Assembly (NCBI RefSeq): GCF_018613195.1
Contig: NZ_JAGGQQ010000008.1
Location: forward strand, 62,001-126,000
Reading direction: 5' to 3'
Source of the DNA: Bacillus sp. ISL-45
Lineage (GTDB): Bacteria > Bacillota > Bacilli > Bacillales > Cytobacillaceae
Length of the DNA stretch: 64,000 nucleotides
Positions within the stretch are counted from its first letter, which is position 1. Each line of letters starts with the position of its first letter. Shown here one piece after another: positions 46,175 to 53,869 of this stretch. The translations under genes were made by a program, and so were the position numbers. The notes beneath the pieces were generated by a model that was not told the DNA's origin, ran no database searches, and was given only the letters and a program-made list of their open reading frames with translations.

Positions 46175-47413
46175 ATGAAAAAGAAATCACTGATCTTAAT
46201 GTCGGCAGGCGTTCTGTTTATTTCGGGAAATCTGTACCTGGCGTTGAAAGACGACAGCAAAGCGGTGCGCTCTTCTTATATAAACAAGTGGACAGCGACC
46301 GGAAAAGAGAGCTTAACAAAAACCTTGCAGGCGGAGGGAGTCGTTACACCTGTCGAGGAACATCATGTCTATTATAATGACACCCCAGGCGGCTTTAAGA
46401 ACTTCCTGGTAAAAGAGGGCGACCCGGTTGACGTCGGCAGTCCTTTGTATGAATATGCTGGTGACAGCAATGAAGCAGAGCGGGACAAGCTGGAAATGGA
46501 GAAGCGGCAGCTTGTAAGGGAAGCAGCTTTAATCGATGATCAAATCCAACAGCTGGAGTATTTGTTATCCGTATCTGAATCAGCAACAGATAACAGCATT
46601 CCTGTGACAGGTGATGGGACATCTGATTCAGGTGGGTCTTCCAGCGAACTTATGAACGTTTCTATTGAAAAAGAAATCTACGATAAGAAGAGTGAGAAAA
46701 CGAGGATCCAAGCTGAAATCGATGCATATGACAATACATTGAACTCACAAGACAGTGGCGACCAGCTCGGCATTAACAGCGAAGTGGCCGGGACTGTGAA
46801 GAAGATTAATTATGATTTGAATAATCCTATTGTGACCATTATTTCAGACAGCCCCAAAGTTGAGGGAGCTTTTACCGAAAAAGATCTGAAGGAAGTCCAG
46901 GAGGGGATGGAGGTTTTCGTAAAGTCGGACCTGGTCAAGGGGACTGTAAAGGGAACCTTGACAAGCATCGCCAGCTATCCTGAGCAGGATCCATCGGTAA
47001 AAACAGAAAGCCGCTTCCCGTACGAAGTCGAGCTGACCGATGAACAGACGGACCTCATAAAAGGGACGCATGTCGAGGTTGCCGTCGTTACCGACCAGGT
47101 CGTGAACGCAGCAACTGTTCCTGAAGAATCAGTAAAAAAGACAAAGAAAGCCAGCTACGTGTATGTTCTAAACGAGCTTGGCAAAGTAGAAAAGAGGAAG
47201 ATCACAAAAGGATTGACGCTTGACGGCAAAGTCGAAGTGAAAAAAGGCGCCAAACCAGGAGAACTCGTCGTCAAGAATCCAGAAGCAATCCAAAAAGCAG
47301 GCGACCCATTCTTCAGCAAACTAAAACCAGACATCCTCAACAAAAAAACACTCAGTAAAGAGCCCGGTAAAGAAATATTCAAGTCCATCATGGTAGGCTT
47401 CTTCAAAAGATAA
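46175..47413 (+). CDS. Membrane-fusion (HlyD/YknX-type) protein
   Basis: A 412-residue periplasmic-adaptor-type protein anchored by an N-terminal helix (about 5-25). Next come a lipoyl-like half-motif (VKEGDPVDVGSPLYEYAGD), a coiled-coil hairpin (about 105-195) with a Ser/Gly/Asp-rich tip, the second lipoyl half (NSEVAGTVKKINYDL) and beta-barrel domains. Such proteins link exporters to the wall side in Gram-positives. The expected ABC transporter genes (YknY/YknZ type) do not follow. GGGGGTG ribosome site. One of the G5-core palindromes lies 13 bases after the stop. Confidence 0.85.
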   Translation: MKKKSLILMSAGVLFISGNLYLALKDDSKAVRSSYINKWTATGKESLTKTLQAEGVVTPVEEHHVYYNDTPGGFKNFLVKEGDPVDVGSPLYEYAGDSNEAERDKLEMEKRQLVREAALIDDQIQQLEYLLSVSESATDNSIPVTGDGTSDSGGSSSELMNVSIEKEIYDKKSEKTRIQAEIDAYDNTLNSQDSGDQLGINSEVAGTVKKINYDLNNPIVTIISDSPKVEGAFTEKDLKEVQEGMEVFVKSDLVKGTVKGTLTSIASYPEQDPSVKTESRFPYEVELTDEQTDLIKGTHVEVAVVTDQVVNAATVPEESVKKTKKASYVYVLNELGKVEKRKITKGLTLDGKVEVKKGAKPGELVVKNPEAIQKAGDPFFSKLKPDILNKKTLSKEPGKEIFKSIMVGFFKR

Positions 47414-47425
47414 AAAGAGAACTTC

Positions 47426-47472
47426 AACACACTAAAGCAGTGGGGGTCAGACCCCCGCTGCTTTAGTGTGTT
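47426..47472. repeat. G5-core palindrome a (GGGGGTCAGACCCCC)
   Basis: Left arm AACACACTAAAGCAGT, core GGGGGTCAGACCCCC, right arm GCTGCTTTAGTGTGTT: a 23-bp stem with one G-U. It could act as a terminator for the membrane-fusion gene but has no T run. Confidence 0.88.
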
Positions 47473-47543
47473 AAAGCGTTCTATATGAGATATTTACCTA
47501 ACCGTGGATTTCAAATTCGAATGTTTTATGAGGGGTGAATGTA

Positions 47544-47860
47544 TTGAGGATTTTCTTTGAGGTGGTTAAACGGACTTTGGAGGAGATCAGGGGGTGCTGG
47601 GGGCTTGCTAAAGATGCGGATACAAATCGCGCTAGAGCAACTTATATGTCTCTCGTCTACATGAATATATTATTTATCCCATTCTATCTAATTCCCCTTC
47701 TGTACACCTTGGTCATTGTCATCGATGCAGTATTTTATGGACCGGTCCTGTTAGTGGGCCTGCTTTTAACATCCCATTTGTTCTGTTTGTGCTCTGGGTC
47801 AAAGTGAAAGTGTATCCTGTAATGAAGCAGAATTTGATTAACAAAAATATCAGTGCCTGA
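47544..47860 (+). pseudogene. Small membrane protein gene with a one-base frameshift
   Basis: Starts at TTG 47544, 8 bases after AGGGG (or GTG 47535). The first frame encodes a charged N-terminus (KRTLEEIRGCWGLAKDAD) and a hydrophobic stretch, then stops at 47807 after an atypical SHLFCLCSGSK tail. Adding one T to the TTTT tract at 47764-47767 restores a frame continuing NIPFVLFVLWVKVKVYPVM and ending at 47860, giving about 105 residues with two helices and a basic tail. This could be a real mutation or a sequencing error. Family not recognised. Confidence 0.6.
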
Positions 47861-47900
47861 CTTCCATTTCAGAGAAGCTGCTAGTTGTTGAGTCAGGCAC
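47853..47900. repeat. GTGCCTGACT palindromic repeat
   Basis: GTGCCTGACT at 47853-47862 and AGTCAGGCAC at 47891-47900 form a 10-bp stem. The right side contains AGTTGTTG, also found in the copy at 53505-53565. It overlaps the restored stop codon of the preceding gene. Confidence 0.65.
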
Positions 47901-47919
47901 CTGTTTAAATCGATAATTA

Positions 47920-48024
47920 TTACTCATTGTCTTTCCACTTTCGTCCCTTCTTGCTGATCTCCTCTAATAATATTAGCTTCTGTTCCTGACTTAACATACT
48001 CCAGCTTCCTGCTTTAACCTTCAT
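47920..48024 (-). CDS. Possible 34-residue protein
   Basis: A short frame, MKVKAGSWSMLSQEQKLILL then EEISKKGRKWKDNE, with AAAAGGAGTG 7-10 bases before the ATG at 48024. Composition (amphipathic helix, basic end) resembles other small Bacillus proteins. No family recognised. Its end abuts the palindrome at 47853-47900. It is supported only by the ribosome site and amino-acid composition. Confidence 0.5.
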   Translation of the reverse strand: MKVKAGSWSMLSQEQKLILLEEISKKGRKWKDNE

Positions 48025-48340
48025 GTAAAACACTCCTTTTATAATGTATTTTTTTGGGATTTCGTTTTTGTATTCCTCTTATACCGCCTTTTTCAAAAAA
48101 ATAAACAAAACAAATTCCTACATATTTCCAAGGTGGCAATTAAGTAGAATAGAAGTTTGTCGAATTGAGCAGCCAATTGGGTGAAATGGCTACATGAACT
48201 AGGGTTAACGAGTGAATAAAAGGCTGATTTTGTAAAAACAAGTTGATTTTATTGTCGCAAGAATCATTGAAACGAAAGTGAAAAATCCTTCGACTAACTG
48301 TGTGTAAACCAAAACATACAGTAATCGGGGGAATGAAAAG
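48025..48340 (+). other. Gap upstream of the NlpC/P60-like gene
   Basis: About 315 AT-rich bases between divergent small and NlpC-like genes. No repeat; no confident promoter pair. Confidence 0.4.
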
Positions 48341-48823
48341 ATGGGTGCAGTAACAAAAAGATTTTTTATTGGGTTAGTCATTTTTGCAATTGCTTCTTTG
48401 GCTTTTTTAGGGTCTGTGGGGCAAAAAGCAAGTGCAAGCGTTTCGTGGGGACAGGAGGTCACAGAGGTAGCGAAGCGCTACCATGGGGTAAAATATAAAT
48501 GGGGCGGTACAGAACCTAAAAAAGGATTCGATGCGTCAGGCTTCACTCAATATATTTTTGACCACTCAGCCGCAGACATTAAATTACCTCGAACGGCACT
48601 CGCGCAATACAAAACTGGCAAGGCCGTAAGCAAAAATGAACTGAAGGAAGGCGATCTGGTCTTCTTCAATACAAACGGAAAAGGAGTTTCCTTCGCAGGA
48701 ATCTACCTTGAAAAAGGCAAATTCATTGCTGTAACCGTATCAAAAGGAGTCTCCATCCAATCCATGGACTCAAAATACTGGAAAACAAAATATGTAGGCG
48801 CCAAACGAGTTTTAAAACACTAA
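48341..48823 (+). CDS. NlpC/P60 domain protein lacking catalytic residues
   Basis: A 160-residue secreted protein: signal peptide (about 1-33, ending KASAS) and one NlpC/P60 fold. The nucleophile Cys of the FDCSG motif is Ala65 (GFDASGFTQYIF), the catalytic His is Phe118 (GVSFAGIYL), and the third polar position is also not polar (KFIAVTVSKGV). The paralogue at 57899 keeps Cys and His. The fold is otherwise intact and in frame, so it is probably a binding or regulatory pseudoenzyme rather than a decayed gene. The stop codon is the first triplet of a palindrome. Confidence 0.9.
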   Translation: MGAVTKRFFIGLVIFAIASLAFLGSVGQKASASVSWGQEVTEVAKRYHGVKYKWGGTEPKKGFDASGFTQYIFDHSAADIKLPRTALAQYKTGKAVSKNELKEGDLVFFNTNGKGVSFAGIYLEKGKFIAVTVSKGVSIQSMDSKYWKTKYVGAKRVLKH

Positions 48824-48869
48824 CGCATTAACCCGCCGGGGGTCTGACCCCCGGCGGGTTAATGCGTTA
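48821..48869. repeat. G5-core palindrome b, starting on a stop codon
   Basis: TAACGCATTAACCCGCC, core GGGGGTCTGACCCCC, GGCGGGTTAATGCGTTA: a perfect 24-bp stem with a one-base centre. The first TAA is the stop codon of the NlpC-like gene. Confidence 0.92.
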
Positions 48870-48950
48870 AAGCGAAATTACTTATTCACTTGGACATCTT
48901 TTGCCTAATCAACAATATACTTTATTAAAAAGAAAGGAGTGATTGATGGG

Positions 48951-50267
48951 ATGTTATCTTCGGTTGCAGATCGTCTGTCCAGGGGAGTCCAGCGGTATTT
49001 GCCAGATGCGTTTGTCATTGCAGTCCTTCTTACATTATTCGTTTTTGTCATCGGCTTTTTTACCAACCCAACAGAACCAGTTGATCTAATCAAGTCATTC
49101 GGTGATGGTTTCTGGGTGTATCTAGCATTTACCATGCAAATGGTGCTTCTTTTGTTGACGGGTATGGTATTGGCATCAGTTCCTTTTGTGAAAAAAGGGC
49201 TTGAACATCTTGCCTCCTTTGCCAGCACCCCGAATAAAGCATATGTATTCACATTTGCGATTTCAGCTTGTTCGTACTATATCAACTGGGGACTGGCAGT
49301 GGTCGTGGGAGCGATATTTGTAAGAGAGGTGGGAAAACGAAACCAACAGGCTCACTTCCCACTGTTGGTTGCTGCTGCATATTCACCTACAGTCTTGTAC
49401 ACTGCAGGACTATCAAGTTCAATTGGTTTGACGGTCGCTACCCCGGATCATTTTCTGGCAGATGTAATGGGGGTCATTCCAACTTCAGAAACAATTTTCA
49501 GCCTTTCTACCATCATTATCTTTCTCGCCTTGTTCGTCACGATGCCTGTCATCATATGTCTAATGGCTCCAAAAACAAATATAAAACCTTATATTGCAAA
49601 GGAAGTTCCTGCGAAGAAGAAAGTGACAGGGGAATATGAGGAAAATACACCTGCACTAAAATTAGAAAAAACCCCTGTTTTAGGAATACTCATAGGACTA
49701 ATTGGTCTCTTTTATGTGGTCACGGAATTCATAAATGGCCGTGACTTGGATTTGAATATTATTAATATCATGTTTTTATCATTAGGCTTATTCTTCCATA
49801 GGTCACTGGGACAGTTCGGCGAGGCTTTTAAAGAGGCAGCAGGTTCCACCTCTCCAATTATTTTGCAATTTCCGTTTTATGCCGGGATCATTGCAGTACT
49901 TGGCAGTTCCGGTCTTGGCCAAGCGATCATTGATGGGATGGCTTCAATTGCCTCTAAAGAAACCTTTGATATCTTCACCTATTGGGCAGCAGGTTTAGTT
50001 AATATCCTGGCTCCTTCAGGCGGCGGGCAATGGGCACTTCAAGGCCCGCTACAAGTTCCGGCAGGTATGGCATTAGGCGTGGATCCAGCGACAATTGCGA
50101 TGGCAGTTGGATGGGGAGACGCATGGACCAACTTAATCCAGCCATTCTGGGCACTGCCAATTCTAAGTGTCGTAGGACTTCATATCCGTCACATCATGGG
50201 CTACTGCTTCCTGCTTGCCATCTGGGTTGGGGCATTGACAACCGTACTCATGTTGTTTTTGTATTAA
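48951..50267 (+). CDS. Short-chain fatty acid transporter, AtoE family
   Basis: About 438 residues, roughly 11-12 membrane helices. The family is the AtoE/TIGR00366 short-chain fatty acid uptake group. Visible markers are a SRGVQRYLPDAFVIAVLLTL start, FAISACSYYINWGLAVVVGA, a repeated-looking SGGGQWALQGP motif and a WGDAWTNLIQPFWALPIL segment near the end. AAGGAG is 11 bases before ATG 48951; GTG 48939 overlaps the site. It may supply acetoacetate or butyrate. It is flanked on both sides by palindromes with identical arms. Confidence 0.9.
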   Translation: MLSSVADRLSRGVQRYLPDAFVIAVLLTLFVFVIGFFTNPTEPVDLIKSFGDGFWVYLAFTMQMVLLLLTGMVLASVPFVKKGLEHLASFASTPNKAYVFTFAISACSYYINWGLAVVVGAIFVREVGKRNQQAHFPLLVAAAYSPTVLYTAGLSSSIGLTVATPDHFLADVMGVIPTSETIFSLSTIIIFLALFVTMPVIICLMAPKTNIKPYIAKEVPAKKKVTGEYEENTPALKLEKTPVLGILIGLIGLFYVVTEFINGRDLDLNIINIMFLSLGLFFHRSLGQFGEAFKEAAGSTSPIILQFPFYAGIIAVLGSSGLGQAIIDGMASIASKETFDIFTYWAAGLVNILAPSGGGQWALQGPLQVPAGMALGVDPATIAMAVGWGDAWTNLIQPFWALPILSVVGLHIRHIMGYCFLLAIWVGALTTVLMLFLY

Positions 50268-50288
50268 CACCAAAAAGCAGCAATCCGA

Positions 50289-50337
50289 TAACGCATTAAC
50301 CCGCCGGGGGTCAGACCCCCGGCGGGTTAATGCGTTA
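50289..50337. repeat. G5-core palindrome c
   Basis: Same arms as copy b (TAACGCATTAACCCGCC) with core GGGGGTCAGACCCCC, 22 bases after the AtoE-like gene. A perfect 24-bp stem. Confidence 0.92.
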
Positions 50338-50543
50338 AAGGGATGGGTTTCTCTAGTGAAGAGAATCAACATGTTTACATAAGCAACTTAAGAGGTAAAA
50401 GGAAGGAACAAACATACCTAGTTAGCGAAATGAAGGTGGACAGGCCTAATTTAGTGGCCTTTTAATAAGGAAATCATACTTTAAAGCAAGAGGGTAATTT
50501 TTGCAGTGCTTAATTGTTAACTGGCTGTAATACGTATGAAAAG

Positions 50544-50568
50544 ATTTTCTACTATAATAGTAGAAAAT
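50544..50568. promoter_or_regulatory. 25-bp palindromic operator over a -10 box
   Basis: ATTTTCTACTAT-A-ATAGTAGAAAAT is a perfect 12-bp inverted repeat. It contains TATAAT at 50553-50558. A repressor dimer bound here would block the promoter of the small gene 90 bases downstream. The -35 region is weak. Confidence 0.6.
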
Positions 50569-50656
50569 TGTTCACAAATATATTAACTGGAATTATATTT
50601 ACAATTTCAATAGTTTTATATATGATATTCATAATGAAATCAGGAGGGTCTTGTCA

Positions 50657-50812
50657 TTGGAACAACAATTGAAGCAGACAGAATATAATCAGGAGCTTTT
50701 CTTTGACATAATCAAGAGGGCTTATGAAAAAGGCATGAATGAAAAAGAGATCACCGTAGCCAAGATCGTAGAAGACCTCAAAAACGATCTGAAAAATACC
50801 GTAGTCAAATAA
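50657..50812 (+). CDS. Small 51-residue protein
   Basis: Starts at TTG 50657, 8 bases after AGGAGGG. The product is charged and helical (MEQQLKQTEYNQELFFDIIK then RAYEKGMNEKEITVAKIVED and a basic tail). No family recognised. A proper terminator at 50818 and an operator-like palindrome upstream give it the look of a complete transcription unit. Confidence 0.65.
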   Translation: MEQQLKQTEYNQELFFDIIKRAYEKGMNEKEITVAKIVEDLKNDLKNTVVK

Positions 50813-50817
50813 ACCAG

Positions 50818-50861
50818 GCAAATGGAAAGCCACTATAAAGGGCATATCCATTTGCTTTTTT
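50818..50861 (+). terminator. Terminator of the 51-residue gene
   Basis: GCAAATGGA pairs perfectly with TCCATTTGC over a 20-base loop, followed by six Ts. Confidence 0.82.
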
Positions 50862-50897
50862 CATTATAAACCGAACACGAGTAAACACACTTTATCA

Positions 50898-50936
50898 CTT
50901 TAAAGCCCCGGGGGTCTGACCCCCGGGGCTTTAAAG
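50898..50936. repeat. G5-core palindrome d
   Basis: CTTTAAAGCCCC, core GGGGGTCTGACCCCC, GGGGCTTTAAAG: a perfect 19-bp stem. Confidence 0.9.
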
Positions 50937-51070
50937 CTTTACTGTATTGGAAATCTGACCCCCATAAACTGTTGAATGATGTCGATTTGTATTTATGTAT
51001 GAAGTTATGATATTGTAGTTATGTTACTTTTGTGCAGTATAGTATTTGTTTAGGGGGTTCCTTAAATAGG

Positions 51071-51445
51071 ATGTTAAAAGATCTTGCTCCAGGTATAAAA
51101 ATTAGCATTTCCAGGTCTATTTCTAAGTCATTTGAGCAATATATGGGCAGAATTGGCTGGGATGAAAATAAGTATAACCTTAATGATTTTATCAAGGAAT
51201 GGCGAGAATATATCATCAATTCTTCATCATGGTACAGCCAGCTCAGTGAGGAAATGAAAGCTGATCCGGTTTTCCACGAAGAACTTGCTGTTAAAATCAA
51301 TGAAACAATCGAAAAAGTCTTTAATGAAGAGCCAACTCCGGCACAGATTGAAGAAATCGAAAAGCTCCAGGCGAAGCATGGTAAAGAGTTCGATTACTCA
51401 TGCAAGATGGAAGCGAAATACATCATCGACACTTACAAAAACTAA
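51071..51445 (+). CDS. Hypothetical soluble protein
   Basis: A 124-residue acidic, helical protein (MLKDLAPGIKISISRSISKS start, two amphipathic helices in 50-110). No family recognised. AGGGGG lies 13 bases before ATG 51071, which is long; ATG 51032 has no site. Composition and codon use look genuine. A hairpin terminator follows after 110 bases. Confidence 0.65.
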   Translation: MLKDLAPGIKISISRSISKSFEQYMGRIGWDENKYNLNDFIKEWREYIINSSSWYSQLSEEMKADPVFHEELAVKINETIEKVFNEEPTPAQIEEIEKLQAKHGKEFDYSCKMEAKYIIDTYKN

Positions 51446-51554
51446 GCACATTCGTGAGCAGGAATATACAGTTGCAGTGCGTACCTGATACAAGACTCGA
51501 CATATCATAACTTTCATGTGTAATCATGAAGCTTGCCATATATATTTCTAATTA

Positions 51555-51583
51555 GGCAGTCCGCATAACGCGGGCTGCCTTTT
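51555..51583 (+). terminator. Terminator
   Basis: GGCAGTCCGC pairs with GCGGGCTGCC over a 5-base loop, followed by TTTT. Confidence 0.85.
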
Positions 51584-51753
51584 CTGCGTTTTGGTCCTCA
51601 TTATCACGTGACAGAGTCTCCGCTTAACTGCTTTCAATCCCGCCACCAAAGTATTCCTGAATAGCATTTATCTCAAACGGTAACCTTTCCTCCGTCTATT
51701 CGTCTGTAAAAATGGAAACTTATACTAATAAATACCCCTGGTTGTGTTAAAAT

Positions 51754-51782
51754 TTTACAGTGTCTGTCGATAATAATATTAT
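51754..51782 (+). promoter_or_regulatory. Candidate promoter of the SLH-DUF4855 gene
   Basis: TTTACA, a 17-bp spacer and TATTAT, 40 bases before the start codon. Confidence 0.5.
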
Positions 51783-51821
51783 CATGCAATAAAAATAGTT
51801 TGAAAAAGAAAGGTACCTACT

Positions 51822-53498
51822 ATGAAAAGACTAGCAGTATTACTTATGGGCGTTCTGATGGGCATCAGCAGTTTGTTTGCAACACAGGCAGCCGCCGCGG
51901 AAACAAAATTCTCCGATTTGACCAGAAGCCATTGGGCATATCACGAAATCAAGTTCCTTACCGAAAAGGAAGTAATCAGAGGGGTTTCAGGAAAGTTTTT
52001 ACCGAATGAGACGATCACCAGATTGGACGCAGCCGTCATGATGGGACGGGCAATGAATCTGACGGCACAAGGGGAAACAACAACAGTGCCAGCGGATATG
52101 TTCGTTACGACAAGGGGATATCAAGAGGCTCTCGCCAGCCTCGAAAAAGGGATGTTCACTTTGAATAACGGTAATTTCATGCCGAATGAGAATTTAACAA
52201 GAAAAGATATGGCCAGAGCACTTGCTGTCGGTTTTGGATATGAAGGGAAAGGGCAATCGACATTCACTGATGCGCCTCAATCATCACCATACTATTCTTA
52301 CATAGATGCAATTGCTGCCAATGATGTGACGACCGGCTACAGCGATGGCACATTCAGGCCGGATATGCCTGTGAACAGGCTTCAATTTTCAATATTCTTA
52401 GCGCGGATTTACAGCAAGCCATTGGAGTACAGTGTTAAACAGGACGGGGTCACACTGCACACAGTAAGCGATTCGGAGGAAGCCATCAGCCTGGCTATGA
52501 CCTATCCGAAAGCGACCGTTCATCCAGTGAGCAATTCAATGGTCACTTATTCTGAACAAACAGGAGCGTTGAACGAAACGGGCATCCGTAACGGCGCGCT
52601 TATCTATAATGGTGCAGAGCGTAATATCACGTTCTCTCCAGAATTCTTCAGACCATATATCACTCCAAACGGAAGCTGGGGCACTTTATTCGAGAGCTTT
52701 ATTTTTCTAGGGAGGAGCTATCCTGGAGGTGAGTTCGGGGCCCATGCTAAAAATAACGCCAATTATTCTGATTGGTGGTGGTACCTCAGTCAGACTTTTG
52801 ACGAAGCAGGAGGACTTAATAACCTGAACGAAGCAGCGAAAGGCCTTGGCAAAACGGTTAATGTCTATATCGCCATTCCTTACCCTAAAATGGGAGGATC
52901 CATCGTCGACTTGGAAGGGAATGAACACCCGAATACCATGTCGGAACGTGAGAAAATCGTTTCCTGGTACATCGACCAGACAGAGATGCTCTGGGATGTA
53001 GCAGCTTACGAAAACCTTAATTTCAAGGGCTATTACTGGTTAAGTGAAACGATGGGCCACCGTGAAGATGAGAAAATGATCACAAGGATAGCAGATGAAA
53101 TCCATGAACGTAACAGAGCGTTCATTTACTCGCCACATGCTACATCAACCAACTACGAGCACTGGAAAAATTACGGCTTTGATGGAGCATACCTTCAGCC
53201 AAATGCTTTTAGGCTGAAAATCACAGATACGGAAGCGCGCCTTCACAGAGCCTTCCTGCAGGCACAAATCTACGGAAGCGGGATCAATCTTGAAATCGAC
53301 CAATACGGCCCACACCAAATGGAAGCCGGGCTGCAAAACTTCAGACAATACATTGAAATGGCTCACCGGTACGGACTCCCAGGCCAAAGCCTGATCGTCT
53401 ATCAAGGTGTAGGAATGGTAGACCGAATGGTCAAATATTGGAACCAGCCAGCCTATTATCAGACTTACCAATTACTCAGCAGTTTGGCGTATCAATAA
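51822..53498 (+). CDS. S-layer homology protein with DUF4855 domain
   Basis: A 558-residue secreted protein. A signal peptide (about 1-26, ending QAAAA) is followed by three SLH domains (about 28-205; FSDLTRSHWAYHEIKFLTEK, ITRLDAAVMMGRAM, YSDGTFRPDMPVNRLQFSIF), which bind pyruvylated cell-wall polysaccharide. A C-terminal DUF4855 domain follows (about 225-545). DUF4855 resembles a glycoside-hydrolase-like barrel, with acidic residues in GFDGAYLQPN and INLEIDQYGP, but no activity is established. AAAGG before ATG. Confidence 0.88.
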   Translation: MKRLAVLLMGVLMGISSLFATQAAAAETKFSDLTRSHWAYHEIKFLTEKEVIRGVSGKFLPNETITRLDAAVMMGRAMNLTAQGETTTVPADMFVTTRGYQEALASLEKGMFTLNNGNFMPNENLTRKDMARALAVGFGYEGKGQSTFTDAPQSSPYYSYIDAIAANDVTTGYSDGTFRPDMPVNRLQFSIFLARIYSKPLEYSVKQDGVTLHTVSDSEEAISLAMTYPKATVHPVSNSMVTYSEQTGALNETGIRNGALIYNGAERNITFSPEFFRPYITPNGSWGTLFESFIFLGRSYPGGEFGAHAKNNANYSDWWWYLSQTFDEAGGLNNLNEAAKGLGKTVNVYIAIPYPKMGGSIVDLEGNEHPNTMSEREKIVSWYIDQTEMLWDVAAYENLNFKGYYWLSETMGHREDEKMITRIADEIHERNRAFIYSPHATSTNYEHWKNYGFDGAYLQPNAFRLKITDTEARLHRAFLQAQIYGSGINLEIDQYGPHQMEAGLQNFRQYIEMAHRYGLPGQSLIVYQGVGMVDRMVKYWNQPAYYQTYQLLSSLAYQ

Positions 53499-53869
53499 AA
53501 ACAAGGTGACAGGCACCTGCCAGTTATCGGAAGGTAACTTCCAGTTGTTGGGAGGTGCCTGTCACTAGTAAAATAGCCACCGGGCAAGGAGCTTTAATAG
53601 CTAAATAGGCGGGTTTTTTCATGAAAATATTGTTATTTTTAGCTCCAGGCTCTTCCAATACATCCAAATATATTAATTTCCCCGATTTCAACTAATATAA
53701 AACATGTAATTTATTCCATTTTTAGGTCCTATAAACGTTGGTAAATCAGTATTTAACTCTTTTTCTCCTAATTTTTGTAACATGTTTCGCCTTTTTATAG
53801 CTAAATTGGATGATTCAGGCACGTTTTCCATGTGTTAAAATGTAAAAAAAAGACGAAAGGAGCAGACGA
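53499..53869 (+). other. Gap between two SLH genes
   Basis: About 370 bases. The palindrome at its left end probably terminates transcription. The rest is AT-rich, with TAAAAT-type -10 sequence near 53836 (GTGTTAAAATGTAA), similar to the sequence at 51745. Confidence 0.5.
53505..53565. repeat. GTGACAGGCACCT palindromic repeat
   Basis: GTGACAGGCACCT (53506-53518) and AGGTGCCTGTCAC (53553-53565) form a perfect 13-bp outer stem around an inner hairpin GGAAG-GTAA-CTTCC. It lies 7 bases after the SLH-DUF4855 stop. Related to 47853-47900 through AGTTGTTG. Confidence 0.85.

Larger units (their letters stand above)
50268..50656 (+). other. Gap with palindrome c and an operator-like palindrome
   Basis: About 390 bases. 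Left end: palindrome c. Right part: a 25-bp palindrome over a TATAAT box (50544-50568). Nothing else recognised. Confidence 0.55.
51446..51821 (+). other. Gap upstream of the first SLH gene
   Basis: About 375 bases with a terminator (51555-51583) and a promoter (51754-51782). Nothing else seen. Confidence 0.5.
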
